Positions 19,014 through 28,302 of a stretch of DNA of 64,000 nucleotides are shown piece by piece. The stretch covers positions 434,001-498,000 of the forward strand of contig JAUILN010000009.1 of assembly GCA_030432695.1 (NCBI GenBank), given 5' to 3'. The notes under the pieces are model-generated. The model was given only the letters and a program-made list of their open reading frames with translations. It searched no databases and was not told where the DNA came from. The DNA is from a bacterium (lineage in GTDB: Bacteria; Planctomycetota; UBA1135; UBA2386). The stretch's first letter is position 1, and every line of letters starts with the position of its first letter. The position numbers and the translations under genes were made by a program.

Positions 19014-22000
19014 TTGTCGTCCGTCTCGCGTGGAGTGGATTCGTCCGTCTTCTCCCATGGAGTGAATTCCGACTTCTCCGGGCCGTCCAAGACACGATCG
19101 GGGGAATTCTCGAGTAGCTGGCACATGCTCGCCGACAGAGATGCGATCGAATAGCGAAAGGCAGTGCGGTCGTCGCTGGCGGTCGCCAACCACTGCTCGT
19201 CCTTGCTGAACTCGACGAACGAGACCGGTCGCACGTGGTCATCCAGCACGGCGACCAGATCCCCGGTCGTGGCCTCCCAGAGTCTCACCGTCTGATCCGT
19301 CGAGGCGGTGGCGAGCCACCTGTCGGAGGGCGAGAACGTGGCATGCAGGATCGTTCCCGAATGGCCTGCGATCCGAACGATGTTGTCCCGGTCCTGGCCC
19401 TTGACCTTGGAATGGATGATTGCGGAGCCCTCCAAGAAAGACGTCATGACCCGCTCCGAATCGGAGGAGTACGCGACGCAGCGGAGTCCACCAGGGTGGG
19501 TCCATAGCGTATTCCGCTTCCTGCCTTCTCCCGGAATCCACTCCGATACGTCACCGTTCTCCGTCGCCAGGAGTACCGTGTCGCTCGAGCGGAACCTGAC
19601 ATCTATGATCGCCGGCAGGTTCGAGAGTTCGGCGAGCCGTTCCTTCGTCTCGTAGTTCCACAGCACGCACGATCCGGAGCTGGTCGCCGCCACGACGAGA
19701 CCGCCGTCGGGGCTGAGGTCCAGCCCGGTGATCGTGCCGGCATCGACCTCGAGGGTCGAGATCTCGGTCCGTGTCTCCAGATCGAAGACCTTGACCGTGC
19801 CATCTCGACCACCGGTCGCTGCGACCGGTTGGTCGTCGGCGGTGGCCATGACGTAGGCTGGGCCGTCATGCCGACCGAGTTCGACGTTCGGTGGCGCGTC
19901 CTGAGGCGTTGGCTCCCGGAGGAACCACAGGCGTACCGCACCGTCGGCGCCGGACGTCAAGGCCGCCGCGCCGCTCAGTGCGAACCTCGCTGCATACACG
20001 GGCCCATCGTGGGCCAATTCCCACTTCGCGATCGATCGCGACGGGATCAAGTCTTCGCCAGGTCGCAGCGGCCATATGCGCACGAATCCGTCCTCGCACG
20101 CGGTCAGTATCCTCGTGGTGGTGGCATCGAACCTGGCCGACAGCACGCGGTCGTTATGGCCGGACAGGACGCTCGGTGAAATCGTTGCCAGGCGCGCTCG
20201 CCGGACTGCGAGAATGACTTCCGGGGGTCTTGGCTCTGGTACGAGGTCGTAGGCCAGTCGGGCGAGGACGAAGGCGAGTTCGGGATCCGACCGGAACAGG
20301 ATCTCGGAGTCCTTGCATAGCGTCCGCGCCCTCGATGCCACGGTTTCCCGCCTCGATGTCTCGGCTTCCCGCTCGAGGCGCGTATTCTCGATCTCTGCAG
20401 CCTTGCGCAGTCTCTCCTCCGCGAACCGACGCAGCTCGGCCTGGATGAGGGCCTGTCGCGCTTGTGTGCGCGCCTCCCTGGTAGCAGCCGCTTCTGCTGC
20501 GAGAGCCGTTTCCAACTGACTCGCCGAGGCCTGGGCCGCGTGCCTCTGGCTCGCTTCTTCACTGCGGGCGTTCTCGGCGAGATCTCGTTGCTCGTCGGCC
20601 TCACGCTTGGCCTTTTCGGCGGCTTCGCGTGCGCTTTCGGCGTCCAGGCGTTCGTCCTCGGCCGTCCTGGACGCGGCTTCCGCGAGCTTCTTCTGCTTCT
20701 CGGCCTCGACGGCCCAGTTCCAGGCCCACAGTGCGATGACCGAGGCAGCGATCAGGGCCAGCACGAGCGCGCTGAATGCTCCGGCGATCAGGAGGCGACG
20801 CCGCGAGTTCGCTCTTCGGCGGGCCGCGTCACTCGCGTGCACGAACTCCGACTCCAGCTCATCGAGGTCTGCGAACGACTTCGCCGATTCGAGCGCCGCG
20901 CCCCGAAGCAGGGAACTCGGATCGCGGTTGACTCTCACCCAATCAGCCGCGGACTGCGTCAGGCTGCGTCGGCTGCGTAGTTCCTCTCGCGATTCCTCCA
21001 GCCACTCGACGAAACGAGGCCAGTTCCGGATGAGTGCTTCATGCACGACCTCGATCCGGGGTTCGCCACCCTCCGCATGAACAGCCCGGACGAGCCGTGC
21101 CTCGGTGAGTCTGGCGAGCACACGATCGACCCGGTCTCGGGCCTCGCCGCTCGCGTAGAGCGACTTCCTACTGACTCGATTGCGGGTGACCTCGAGGCCT
21201 TCGGAGGGCTGAACCAGACGCAGCAGGATGCGTCTCGCCGTCGTCTGCTGCTCGACGGGGAGCTTCTCGAACATCTCGTCGGCGAGATGCCCCAGTGCGC
21301 CGCGTACTCCGCCGAGAGATTCATAGGCCGGTCGAGTGATGCGATTCCGCTCGCGACGCTGCCATAGCGCCATCAGCGCGAACTGGAGGAGCGGCAGGCC
21401 CGCGGGTTCGCCCACGATGTCCTCGATCAGGTGCTCGACCACACCGTCGTCGAAGTGCAGGCCGACCTGCTCGGCCGGACGCAGGATCGCCGCTCTGAGT
21501 TCTGCGGCGCCGAGCGGCGTCGCGCGCACGTTCGAGCGATCGAGGTACGGCTGCAGCTTGCTCAAGGCCGCCACCCGGGCTTCGTAGTCGGCTCGAATCG
21601 TCGCGACCGCGTAGACCCGATCGGATCCGTGGATCGCCGCGTGGAGATCTTCGGCAAACTGGCTCTGCTGCGCCAGGTTGGCGCCGAGCGTGAACAGCTC
21701 CTCGAACTGATCGATCACCAGGAGAAGCTTCGCCGCAGCTTCGCCCCGGGTCAGCGCGTCACGCAGCGCCTGGACCGGCTCGCTGCCGGGGACGAATCGC
21801 TCGACACGCCATCGATCGGGAGCGGTCCGCTGCACCCGGGGAACGACTCCGGCGAGAACGAGCGAGGACTTGCCGCTTCCGGACGGGCCGGAGACGAACA
21901 CGAATCGCTCCGACGCGAGCAGTCTCTCCACGGCCGCGATCTGCCGGTCGTGCCCGAAATGGAAGTGACTGTCTTCCGGTCGAAACTCCTGCAGTCCGCG

Positions 22001-22330
22001 GTACGGGCAGGAACTCTCGTCCAGTTCGGGTGCCAGGAGCGGCTCGAACTCCAGCAGAGTGACATCCGGTGGGTCTCGATCGAGGCGATAGAGCATCGTC
22101 GACCAGTAGTCGAGGATCGACTGGCACTCCCACCGCGCGCGTGCCCCGTCGATCATCGCTCCGGCCTTCCTGCCGTGCTCGACGAAGGCGGAGATGGCGC
22201 TCGCCTTCGCCGCGTCATCCGGTTCCGGGTTCGCGACGAATTCGGAGAGCGATTCGTGGGCCTGTCGGAGCTCTCGCTCGGAGCGCAGGATGACCGGGCA
22301 CCACGACGGCTCAGGGGTGTCCCGCTTCAT
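19010..22330 (-). CDS. nSTAND1-type NTPase with transmembrane helix, coiled coil and WD40 propeller
   Basis: 1106 residues. Residues 1-105 are helical (adaptor-like). Residues about 108-500 are an nSTAND1-type P-loop NTPase: YRGLQEFRPEDSHFHFGHD, Walker A GPSGSGKS at 148-155, Walker B LLVIDQFEEL at 203-212, a sensor-like TIRADYE, and GLPLLQFALMALW and VHEALIRNWPRF as in the family. A membrane helix lies at about 513-537, then an Ala/Glu/Arg coiled coil at about 540-670. WD40 repeats run from about 718 to 1080 (LSGHNDRVLSARFD, IAGHSGTILHATFSPSDRWL). Topology implies cytoplasmic ATPase and external propeller. STAND proteins oligomerise when a ligand is sensed. The start ATG overlaps the TIR gene stop by 4 bp; a longer frame upstream was rejected. 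Confidence 0.92.
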   Translation of the reverse strand: MKRDTPEPSWCPVILRSERELRQAHESLSEFVANPEPDDAAKASAISAFVEHGRKAGAMIDGARARWECQSILDYWSTMLYRLDRDPPDVTLLEFEPLLAPELDESSCPYRGLQEFRPEDSHFHFGHDRQIAAVERLLASERFVFVSGPSGSGKSSLVLAGVVPRVQRTAPDRWRVERFVPGSEPVQALRDALTRGEAAAKLLLVIDQFEELFTLGANLAQQSQFAEDLHAAIHGSDRVYAVATIRADYEARVAALSKLQPYLDRSNVRATPLGAAELRAAILRPAEQVGLHFDDGVVEHLIEDIVGEPAGLPLLQFALMALWQRRERNRITRPAYESLGGVRGALGHLADEMFEKLPVEQQTTARRILLRLVQPSEGLEVTRNRVSRKSLYASGEARDRVDRVLARLTEARLVRAVHAEGGEPRIEVVHEALIRNWPRFVEWLEESREELRSRRSLTQSAADWVRVNRDPSSLLRGAALESAKSFADLDELESEFVHASDAARRRANSRRRLLIAGAFSALVLALIAASVIALWAWNWAVEAEKQKKLAEAASRTAEDERLDAESAREAAEKAKREADEQRDLAENARSEEASQRHAAQASASQLETALAAEAAATREARTQARQALIQAELRRFAEERLRKAAEIENTRLEREAETSRRETVASRARTLCKDSEILFRSDPELAFVLARLAYDLVPEPRPPEVILAVRRARLATISPSVLSGHNDRVLSARFDATTTRILTACEDGFVRIWPLRPGEDLIPSRSIAKWELAHDGPVYAARFALSGAAALTSGADGAVRLWFLREPTPQDAPPNVELGRHDGPAYVMATADDQPVAATGGRDGTVKVFDLETRTEISTLEVDAGTITGLDLSPDGGLVVAATSSGSCVLWNYETKERLAELSNLPAIIDVRFRSSDTVLLATENGDVSEWIPGEGRKRNTLWTHPGGLRCVAYSSDSERVMTSFLEGSAIIHSKVKGQDRDNIVRIAGHSGTILHATFSPSDRWLATASTDQTVRLWEATTGDLVAVLDDHVRPVSFVEFSKDEQWLATASDDRTAFRYSIASLSASMCQLLENSPDRVLDGPEKSEFTPWEKTDESTPRETDDK

Positions 22331-23862
22331 TCCGCGCTCCGATCGTCCAGGTTGTCCAGCAGCGTGCGGAGCGGTCCTCCGACATCCGTCAGTTCGTCGA
22401 AGAGCTTGTGGAGGCGCTTGTCGACGCGGAGGAACTGCTGCCCGACCGCGTGCACGCACTCACGATAACGTTGTCCGATCTGCGCCTGATCGAGGCTCAC
22501 GGCCACGCTGCCGGCGGAGGCACTGGATTCTTGGTTCGACAGTGCGTCGCGCATCCGAACAGCGGTGTGCCGAACCCGCTCGGTATACGGATCCGGCGCT
22601 CCGGCAGTTGCCTGCTCGATGCGGCCTTCGAGTTCCGGCCATCGCCTGGCCAGGTAATCCGCATCGATCCGCTCGTCCAGCGTATCCGCAATGAGCCGAG
22701 CCTTCTGGTCGACGACCTGCCAGCGGTCGTGGTCGGAGATCCCTCGCTTCACTCTCTCGTCGAGCCGTCGGATCGATTCGACCCCCGACCGGACCCGGTC
22801 CAGCTGCGTCTCGGTGAGGTTCCGCGCCTGCATGCTCATGACGACGCGGTCGAGGGCCGCGAGGATCGCCGCGAGTTCGACGTCGTGCGCGATCTTCACG
22901 AGCTCGTGGTTGACCATCGGCATCCTGGTGGCGAGGTAGCGCTTCAGCTCGCGGGCGGTCCGCGCCAACGCGTCGAGCGACCGGTCTTCGCACGCGCTGC
23001 GAAGGTCGCAGTGGATCAGACCGAGTTCATTGATCCACTCCTGCTCCGTGTCGGAGAGTTGCTCGTTTGTCGAGAACTCCTGCAGCCATGTGAGCCGGTC
23101 GAACACGTGGCCTTCCGAGGCCTCGACGTCCGACCAGCGCACCGCGGAGGTCTCTGCGGATCGAGCCTCGCGAAGCAGGAAGTCCAGGCTCTGGAACTGC
23201 AGGTCGTGCAGCGAATCGTGAAGCGTCTTGTACTGACGCAATGCTCCGACCATGCCGCTGATCCCGCGCAGGGCGTCGATCGCGCGCCGGATCTCCGAGT
23301 CGATCTCGGGATCCCCTCGCAGCTCGTCGAGGCTGAGGAAGACCCGGCGTGCGGCTTCGACATCGTCGCCGTGTCCGGACCCGGAGCGAAGTCCTTCGGG
23401 CTCCACCGGAAGGCGATCCGGAAGGCGGTCCGGAAGGCGTCCCTCGCGAATGCCGGCGACGATCTCCTGGATCTTCTCTCGCGTGACGCCGGCACGCATG
23501 TCGACCCTTCTGAACACTTGCGTGAACTTCGGAAGTGCCGGTTTCGCGGGCGCACCGGGCAGGATGATCGGAATGATGCGCTTGCGCTGTTCGACCGCGT
23601 CCGAGAGCAGGACGTAGTACTCCAACACCTCCCAAGGGCCCAACCCACTTCCTGCGACGAACAGGGCCGCACTATCGCAGCTCGCCAGGCCGCGCTCGAG
23701 TTCTTCGACCACGAGATCTCCCGCGGTCAGTTCTTCGGCGTCGAACCAGTAGGTCACGCCCTCCGCACGCAACGCCTTCGCGACCACTCGCACGGAGGCC
23801 TCATCCTTGCTGTTGTAGCTCAGGAAGACGTGCCGACGAACACTCTCTGATGCCGTTCCCAA
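22327..23862 (-). CDS. TIR-domain protein with long helical C-terminus
   Basis: 511 residues if a TTG at 23862 is the start: an AGGG ribosome-binding site lies 8 bases upstream and the TIR domain begins nine codons later. The TIR domain spans about 10-120: HVFLSYNSKDE (strand A), WFDAEELTAGD (box 2), GPWEVLEYYVLL with Trp77 and a candidate catalytic Glu81, and IIPIILPG. Such TIR domains often cleave NAD, or make NAD-derived signals, in bacterial conflict systems. Residues 130-511 are largely helical, likely a sensing or oligomerisation part, with a tandem RLPDRLPDRLP stretch near 145. An upstream extension in frame crosses the tandem repeat and looks non-coding. First gene of the operon. Confidence 0.88.
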   Translation of the reverse strand: MGTASESVRRHVFLSYNSKDEASVRVVAKALRAEGVTYWFDAEELTAGDLVVEELERGLASCDSAALFVAGSGLGPWEVLEYYVLLSDAVEQRKRIIPIILPGAPAKPALPKFTQVFRRVDMRAGVTREKIQEIVAGIREGRLPDRLPDRLPVEPEGLRSGSGHGDDVEAARRVFLSLDELRGDPEIDSEIRRAIDALRGISGMVGALRQYKTLHDSLHDLQFQSLDFLLREARSAETSAVRWSDVEASEGHVFDRLTWLQEFSTNEQLSDTEQEWINELGLIHCDLRSACEDRSLDALARTARELKRYLATRMPMVNHELVKIAHDVELAAILAALDRVVMSMQARNLTETQLDRVRSGVESIRRLDERVKRGISDHDRWQVVDQKARLIADTLDERIDADYLARRWPELEGRIEQATAGAPDPYTERVRHTAVRMRDALSNQESSASAGSVAVSLDQAQIGQRYRECVHAVGQQFLRVDKRLHKLFDELTDVGGPLRTLLDNLDDRSAE

Positions 23863-24292
23863 GACTCGGACCCTACAGGGCGTGAGCAGGTTAGCCTCTC
23901 GGGACACGGCATGTCGAGGGGCCGGAGTGCCGTATTCGGTGGGCGGCTCCGACCGCGAGCCATGCGGATCAAATGGTATGGTGAGCGGATTGCCGGGTAT
24001 CGCGGCTGTGCGCGTGCCGGCGGTCGAGTGAGTTGCGACCTCGCGGATCAGCACCACGCCGCTCGTCACCACACCGCACCGCTGCACACCGCACCGCTGC
24101 ACACCGCACCACTGCACACCGCACCGCAGCGCGTGCCGCGATCTACCCTGCATCGACGGTCTCGGATTCCCCAGATCGGCTGTCGGTTCTCCCTGCCGCC
24201 TCACGGATGACGGTCCAGTGCGAGCCGCTGCGGTCGCCGCCGACCGCCCTGAGTTCGAATCGACCTGCGGGCCCGGCCCGGAATCCTCCACG
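23863..24292. other. divergent intergenic region, TIR operon / kinase-WD40
   Basis: This 430-bp gap separates two divergent units. Its only conspicuous contents are an A/T-rich patch around 23966-23982 (CAAATGGTATGG) in an otherwise GC-rich region, which may hold promoter elements, and a 15-bp tandem repeat. No convincing gene, tRNA or terminator is seen. Confidence 0.5.
24071..24130. repeat. four-copy 15-bp direct tandem repeat
   Basis: Unit ACACCGCACCGCTGC occurs exactly at 24071-24085 and 24086-24100, then with one change at 24101-24115 and two at 24116-24130. The copies are contiguous, so this is a minisatellite-type tandem repeat rather than a CRISPR array. The 15-bp unit is a multiple of three, so copy-number change would preserve frame if transcribed in a reading frame. 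Confidence 0.9.
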
Positions 24293-27200
24293 ATGCTCGA
24301 TGAGACCCAGAAGAACCGGCTGCTGGAACTCTATGCCGAGGGTGCCGAGCTTCCCGCGGCCGAGCGGTCGTCGTTCGTGGAGAGGTCCTGCGCGGGCGAC
24401 CAGGAGCTGCGGAACGAATTGGCCGAACTGCTCAGCGTCTCCGACTCGAGTCTCGAGGGGTTCCTCGACGAGCCGTTCGTCGCGGCCGCTGCGACCGACC
24501 ATGGGGAACTCGCCGCGTTCGCTCGACCTCGGTCACCGTCCTGCGCCGCGGAACCGGTCCCGCGCATCGGCGGCTACGAGCAGCTCGTCTGGATCGCCGA
24601 GGGCGGCATGGGCACTGTCTACCGGGCGCGCCAGGTCCATCCCGTTCAGCGCACCGTCGCGATCAAGGCGATCCGGCCCGGCATGGACTCCCGCTCGGTG
24701 CTGGCCCGCTTCGAGGCCGAGCGCCAGGCGTTGGCCAGGATGTCCCACCCCCACATCGCGGCGGTCTACGACGCCGGCACCGACGCCGAAGGTCGACCGT
24801 TCCTCGCGATGGAGTTCGTCGACGGGCGGCCGATCACCGTCGTGTGCCGGGAGGAGGGTCTCGACCTCGACGCCCGCCTGCGCCTGTTCCTCCAGGCCTG
24901 TGCCGCGGTGGACCACGCGCACCGCCGCGGCGTGCTGCACCGCGACCTGAAGCCCTCCAACGTGCTGGTCAGCCGGGACGGCGCCCGGTGGACCGCGAAG
25001 GTGATCGACTTCGGGATCGCCAAGGCGATGGAAGAGCCGTTCGGCGACTTCACCCTGTTGACCGAACAGGGCGGCATCGTCGGGACTCCGGAGTACATGA
25101 GTCCGGAGCAGTTCGAGGCACCGGGGCGGTCCGCGGGAGTCGATACCCGCGTCGACGTCTATGCCCTCGGCGTGATGCTCTACGAGCTGATCGCCGATTC
25201 GCTGCCGCTCGAGTCGGCGCGGCTGCGCGGGGCCGGCATGTTCGGTATGGGCGAGATCGTGCGTCTCGAAGTGCCGCCCAAGCCGAGCACGCGCGTGCGG
25301 CAACGCACTTCGGAGCGCCCCGCGCCACGAGGCGACCGATTCCGGCCGGTGCCCTGGGCCCAGCGCTTGCCCGGCGATCTGGACTGGATCGCGATGAAGG
25401 CCCTCGAGAAGGATCCCGAGCGCCGCTACGGGTCGCCCCACGAACTTGCCGAGGACCTCGAGCGCTACCTCGAACACCGACCGGTGTTGGCCGGCCCGCC
25501 GAGCGGTCTCTACCGGATCCGCAAGTTCACCAGGCGCTACCGCGTGCAGGTGGGGGCCGCGGCCGCGGTGCTGCTGTCGCTGGTCCTCGGCCTGTTCGGG
25601 ACGATCCACTATCTGCTCGAGTCGCGCACCAACGAGGCGGCGGCGAATCGGCGGGCCGCCCAGGCCTTGGCTGCGCAACGCACCGCGGAGGGCATCCGCA
25701 TCGCCTCCAACGCGGCGCTGCTCGCCGCGGAGAGTCCGAACGTGGCTCTGCTGCTGGCGGTCGAGGCCAGCGAGCGGACCGACGACAGCGCGGTCCATCG
25801 CACCATCCACCGGGTCCTGCCGAACCACCGGCTGGTCGGCGCGATCGATGCGTTCGACCACCCGGTCCGTGAGATCCGATTCCTCGGTGACGGTCGGCTG
25901 GTCGCGCAACCCTTCGACACGGTGACCCTGGTCTGCGATCCCGACAGCGGGGCGATCCTGCAGCGGCTCACCGGTCACACCGACGTCGTCCTCGGCATCG
26001 CCGCGCACGCCGAGCAGCCGCTGCTCCTGACCGGATCCCAGGACGGCACCGTTCGGCTGTGGGACCTCGACCGCGGTGACTGCCGGTGGATCGTCGACGG
26101 TCCCGGAGGGGCGGTCACGGCAGTGGCCTTCGCGCCGGGCGCGGCGCGTTTCGTCGCGCTGGCGGGGGGCCGCATCGGCATCTACGACTTGTTGGATGGT
26201 GCGCTGCGGGACACGCTCGACGTCGGTGGTTCGCGCGGTGCGTTCCTGTCCATCGACCCGGAGGGGCGGCGTCTCGTCGCCGGACACGCGGCGGGCGGGA
26301 TCCGCGTATGGCGCCTCGGGTCCGCGGAACTCGAGTGGGAGGTGTCGCGCGAACGCCTCCGGATGACCGAAGGCTTCGAGCTGCGGACGGCGCGATGGGC
26401 GCCGGACGGCGCGTCGCTGGTGGCCTGCACGATCAGCGAGCTGGGGGAGCGGCGGCTGTGGGGATGGTCGGCCGATGGACGGCCGCGCTTCGACGTGTCG
26501 GGTTGGTCGACGGACGGGTTCCTCGATGCCGAGCGCGTGCTCGCGTTCCGCGACGACGCGTGGGGAGTGCTGTCGGCGCAGGACGGCGCGTTGATCGAGG
26601 GGCACGAGGTCGACGGCCTGCGCGGTCTGCGCGGCGTGGCTCCCGATGGCTCGTGGGCACTCGGGACCGATCCACAACGCGATTTCGCCGTCGTCGGGCT
26701 GACCGACGCGGGTCCGGTTCCGGTGGGCGAGATGCAGAAGCTGCGCGGCGAGAGCGACAAGCAGAGCCGTCACATCCACCTGTCCTTCCATCCGGATGGC
26801 GAACGGTTCGCGCTCAGCGGCAGTCGGGTGCGGATCTGGTCGATCGATGCCGGATACGCGCCGCACGACCTGCCGGGAGTTCCCGAGCAGTTCACGGTCG
26901 CGTCGATCGCGCTGGGTGCGCGGAGCCTGGCGCTCCTGGAGCGCCGGCACACCGACCCCCCTGCATGGGAACTCCATGACCTGGACGAGCGGCGGCGGCA
27001 TGCGGTGATCCGTCCCGAGGGCATCCGGCAGCTCTGGTTGTCGCCGGATGCGACGCGGCTGGTCGGCACGAGTTGGGCCACCCGTTCGGCGCCGAGTGGT
27101 TCCGACTCGCGGGTGGTGACGCTGGATCTCGAGGGCAGGATCCTGCACGAGACTTCCATGGCGCCTTCCCGTGCGTGTCACGTCCGCCCGGACGGGGTCA

Positions 27201-28234
27201 TGGCCTTGCTGGCGTTCGATACGCCGGAAGGCGGCACGACCGGGGAGGTGGTCGACCTCGCTTCGGGCGCCGTCCTGTCCTCGCATCGTGGCTACGCCGT
27301 GAGCGCCCACTGGTCGGGCGGACCACGGTTCCACAGCCTGATCTACCTGTTCGGGAGCCGGTCCCGGACCGAAGTCCTCGACGTGGCGACCGGTGAGCCC
27401 GTTGCTTCGCTGCGCGGCCCGGACGGCCTGGCGCACTACGGCACGGCGGTCTCGATCGACCGGCGCTTCCTCGCGGTGGTGTTCGGGAATCGCACCGCGC
27501 GGGTCTACGACCTGTCGCGGCGCGGTCCGAGTGGTGCGCCGCGCCTGCTGTCCGAGTACTTCGACCTGGTCCGGTCGAACACCTACGAATGTGGTTTCCT
27601 CGCGGGGGGCCGGCTGACCTGGGCGATGTGCAGCAACGAGGTGCACGTCTTCGAGTCGGCCACCGGAAGACCGTTCACCGTGCTCGCCCTCGAGAACGAC
27701 TGCGTTGCGGTCGTCGAGCGACCGGATGGCTCCGAGTTCCTCACCGTGACCCGTTCCGGGCGCGTGCAGCGCTGGACCCTCGACCCGGTCGCCGTCGCGA
27801 AGCAGCGTGCAGTGGGAGCCCTGACCCGTCGGCAGCTCGACCAGTTCGACATCGGGACCGCCGACGAACGGCACGAGCGTGAGGTCGAGAACCTGCGCAG
27901 CGTGCCGACGGTGCGCAATCTGGCCCGGCTAGGCGAGCTGGCTCTCGAGTCCGGGGACCTCGACGGTGCGATCGCCTCGTACCGGGCTGCGCTGGCCCTG
28001 GCTCCGCTCGCTCCGCAGGATCGGCACCGCTACGTCCGTTTGCTGGAGCTGCTGTGCCGCGGACTCGCCCGCGCCGATCTCGATCCGGCCCGCCGGGCGG
28101 CCGATCTCGACGCGGCCTGGGAGGCGCTGCGGGAGGCGGTGCGCTGCGGCGCGGACGCTGCGCAACTCGAGGTCGTGCCCGGCATCGAGGTGCTCCGCGG
28201 ATCGGGACGCTTCGCCGAAATCGTCCCTCGGTGA
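24293..28234 (+). CDS. Ser/Thr protein kinase with C-terminal WD40 propeller
   Basis: 1313 residues from ATG 24293. A short helical leader precedes the kinase domain at about 94-400: GEG-type loop IAEGGMGTVY, Lys125, HRDLKPSN at 216-223, DFG at 239-241, MSPEQ. A membrane helix (AAAAVLLSLVLGLFGTIHYL) lies near residue 430, followed by a long helical linker and WD40-like repeats (LTGHTDVVLGIAAHAEQPLL then GSQDGTVRLWDL). The last about 150 residues contain TPR-like helices (LDGAIASYRAALALAPLAPQ). It is divergent from the TIR operon and 68 bp ahead of an ECF sigma gene on the same strand. The external propeller is likely the sensor. Confidence 0.93.
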   Translation: MLDETQKNRLLELYAEGAELPAAERSSFVERSCAGDQELRNELAELLSVSDSSLEGFLDEPFVAAAATDHGELAAFARPRSPSCAAEPVPRIGGYEQLVWIAEGGMGTVYRARQVHPVQRTVAIKAIRPGMDSRSVLARFEAERQALARMSHPHIAAVYDAGTDAEGRPFLAMEFVDGRPITVVCREEGLDLDARLRLFLQACAAVDHAHRRGVLHRDLKPSNVLVSRDGARWTAKVIDFGIAKAMEEPFGDFTLLTEQGGIVGTPEYMSPEQFEAPGRSAGVDTRVDVYALGVMLYELIADSLPLESARLRGAGMFGMGEIVRLEVPPKPSTRVRQRTSERPAPRGDRFRPVPWAQRLPGDLDWIAMKALEKDPERRYGSPHELAEDLERYLEHRPVLAGPPSGLYRIRKFTRRYRVQVGAAAAVLLSLVLGLFGTIHYLLESRTNEAAANRRAAQALAAQRTAEGIRIASNAALLAAESPNVALLLAVEASERTDDSAVHRTIHRVLPNHRLVGAIDAFDHPVREIRFLGDGRLVAQPFDTVTLVCDPDSGAILQRLTGHTDVVLGIAAHAEQPLLLTGSQDGTVRLWDLDRGDCRWIVDGPGGAVTAVAFAPGAARFVALAGGRIGIYDLLDGALRDTLDVGGSRGAFLSIDPEGRRLVAGHAAGGIRVWRLGSAELEWEVSRERLRMTEGFELRTARWAPDGASLVACTISELGERRLWGWSADGRPRFDVSGWSTDGFLDAERVLAFRDDAWGVLSAQDGALIEGHEVDGLRGLRGVAPDGSWALGTDPQRDFAVVGLTDAGPVPVGEMQKLRGESDKQSRHIHLSFHPDGERFALSGSRVRIWSIDAGYAPHDLPGVPEQFTVASIALGARSLALLERRHTDPPAWELHDLDERRRHAVIRPEGIRQLWLSPDATRLVGTSWATRSAPSGSDSRVVTLDLEGRILHETSMAPSRACHVRPDGVMALLAFDTPEGGTTGEVVDLASGAVLSSHRGYAVSAHWSGGPRFHSLIYLFGSRSRTEVLDVATGEPVASLRGPDGLAHYGTAVSIDRRFLAVVFGNRTARVYDLSRRGPSGAPRLLSEYFDLVRSNTYECGFLAGGRLTWAMCSNEVHVFESATGRPFTVLALENDCVAVVERPDGSEFLTVTRSGRVQRWTLDPVAVAKQRAVGALTRRQLDQFDIGTADERHEREVENLRSVPTVRNLARLGELALESGDLDGAIASYRAALALAPLAPQDRHRYVRLLELLCRGLARADLDPARRAADLDAAWEALREAVRCGADAAQLEVVPGIEVLRGSGRFAEIVPR

Positions 28235-28302
28235 CGGACAGCGGCGCGGTCGCGGCGCCCTACGGTGCGACCTCGGCGTGGGATAGGCTACCGACCTCCT
28301 CG

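Noticed and set aside
24071..24130. Possible CRISPR array
   Set aside because: The units are contiguous without spacers and there is no cas gene.
23863..24291. N-terminal extension of the TIR protein across the tandem repeat
   Set aside because: The extension is low-complexity and repeats a 15-bp unit; the TTG at 23862 has a good ribosome-binding site.
24240..24292. A GTTCGAATC-like string resembling a tRNA T-loop
   Set aside because: No acceptor or anticodon stems can be formed around it.
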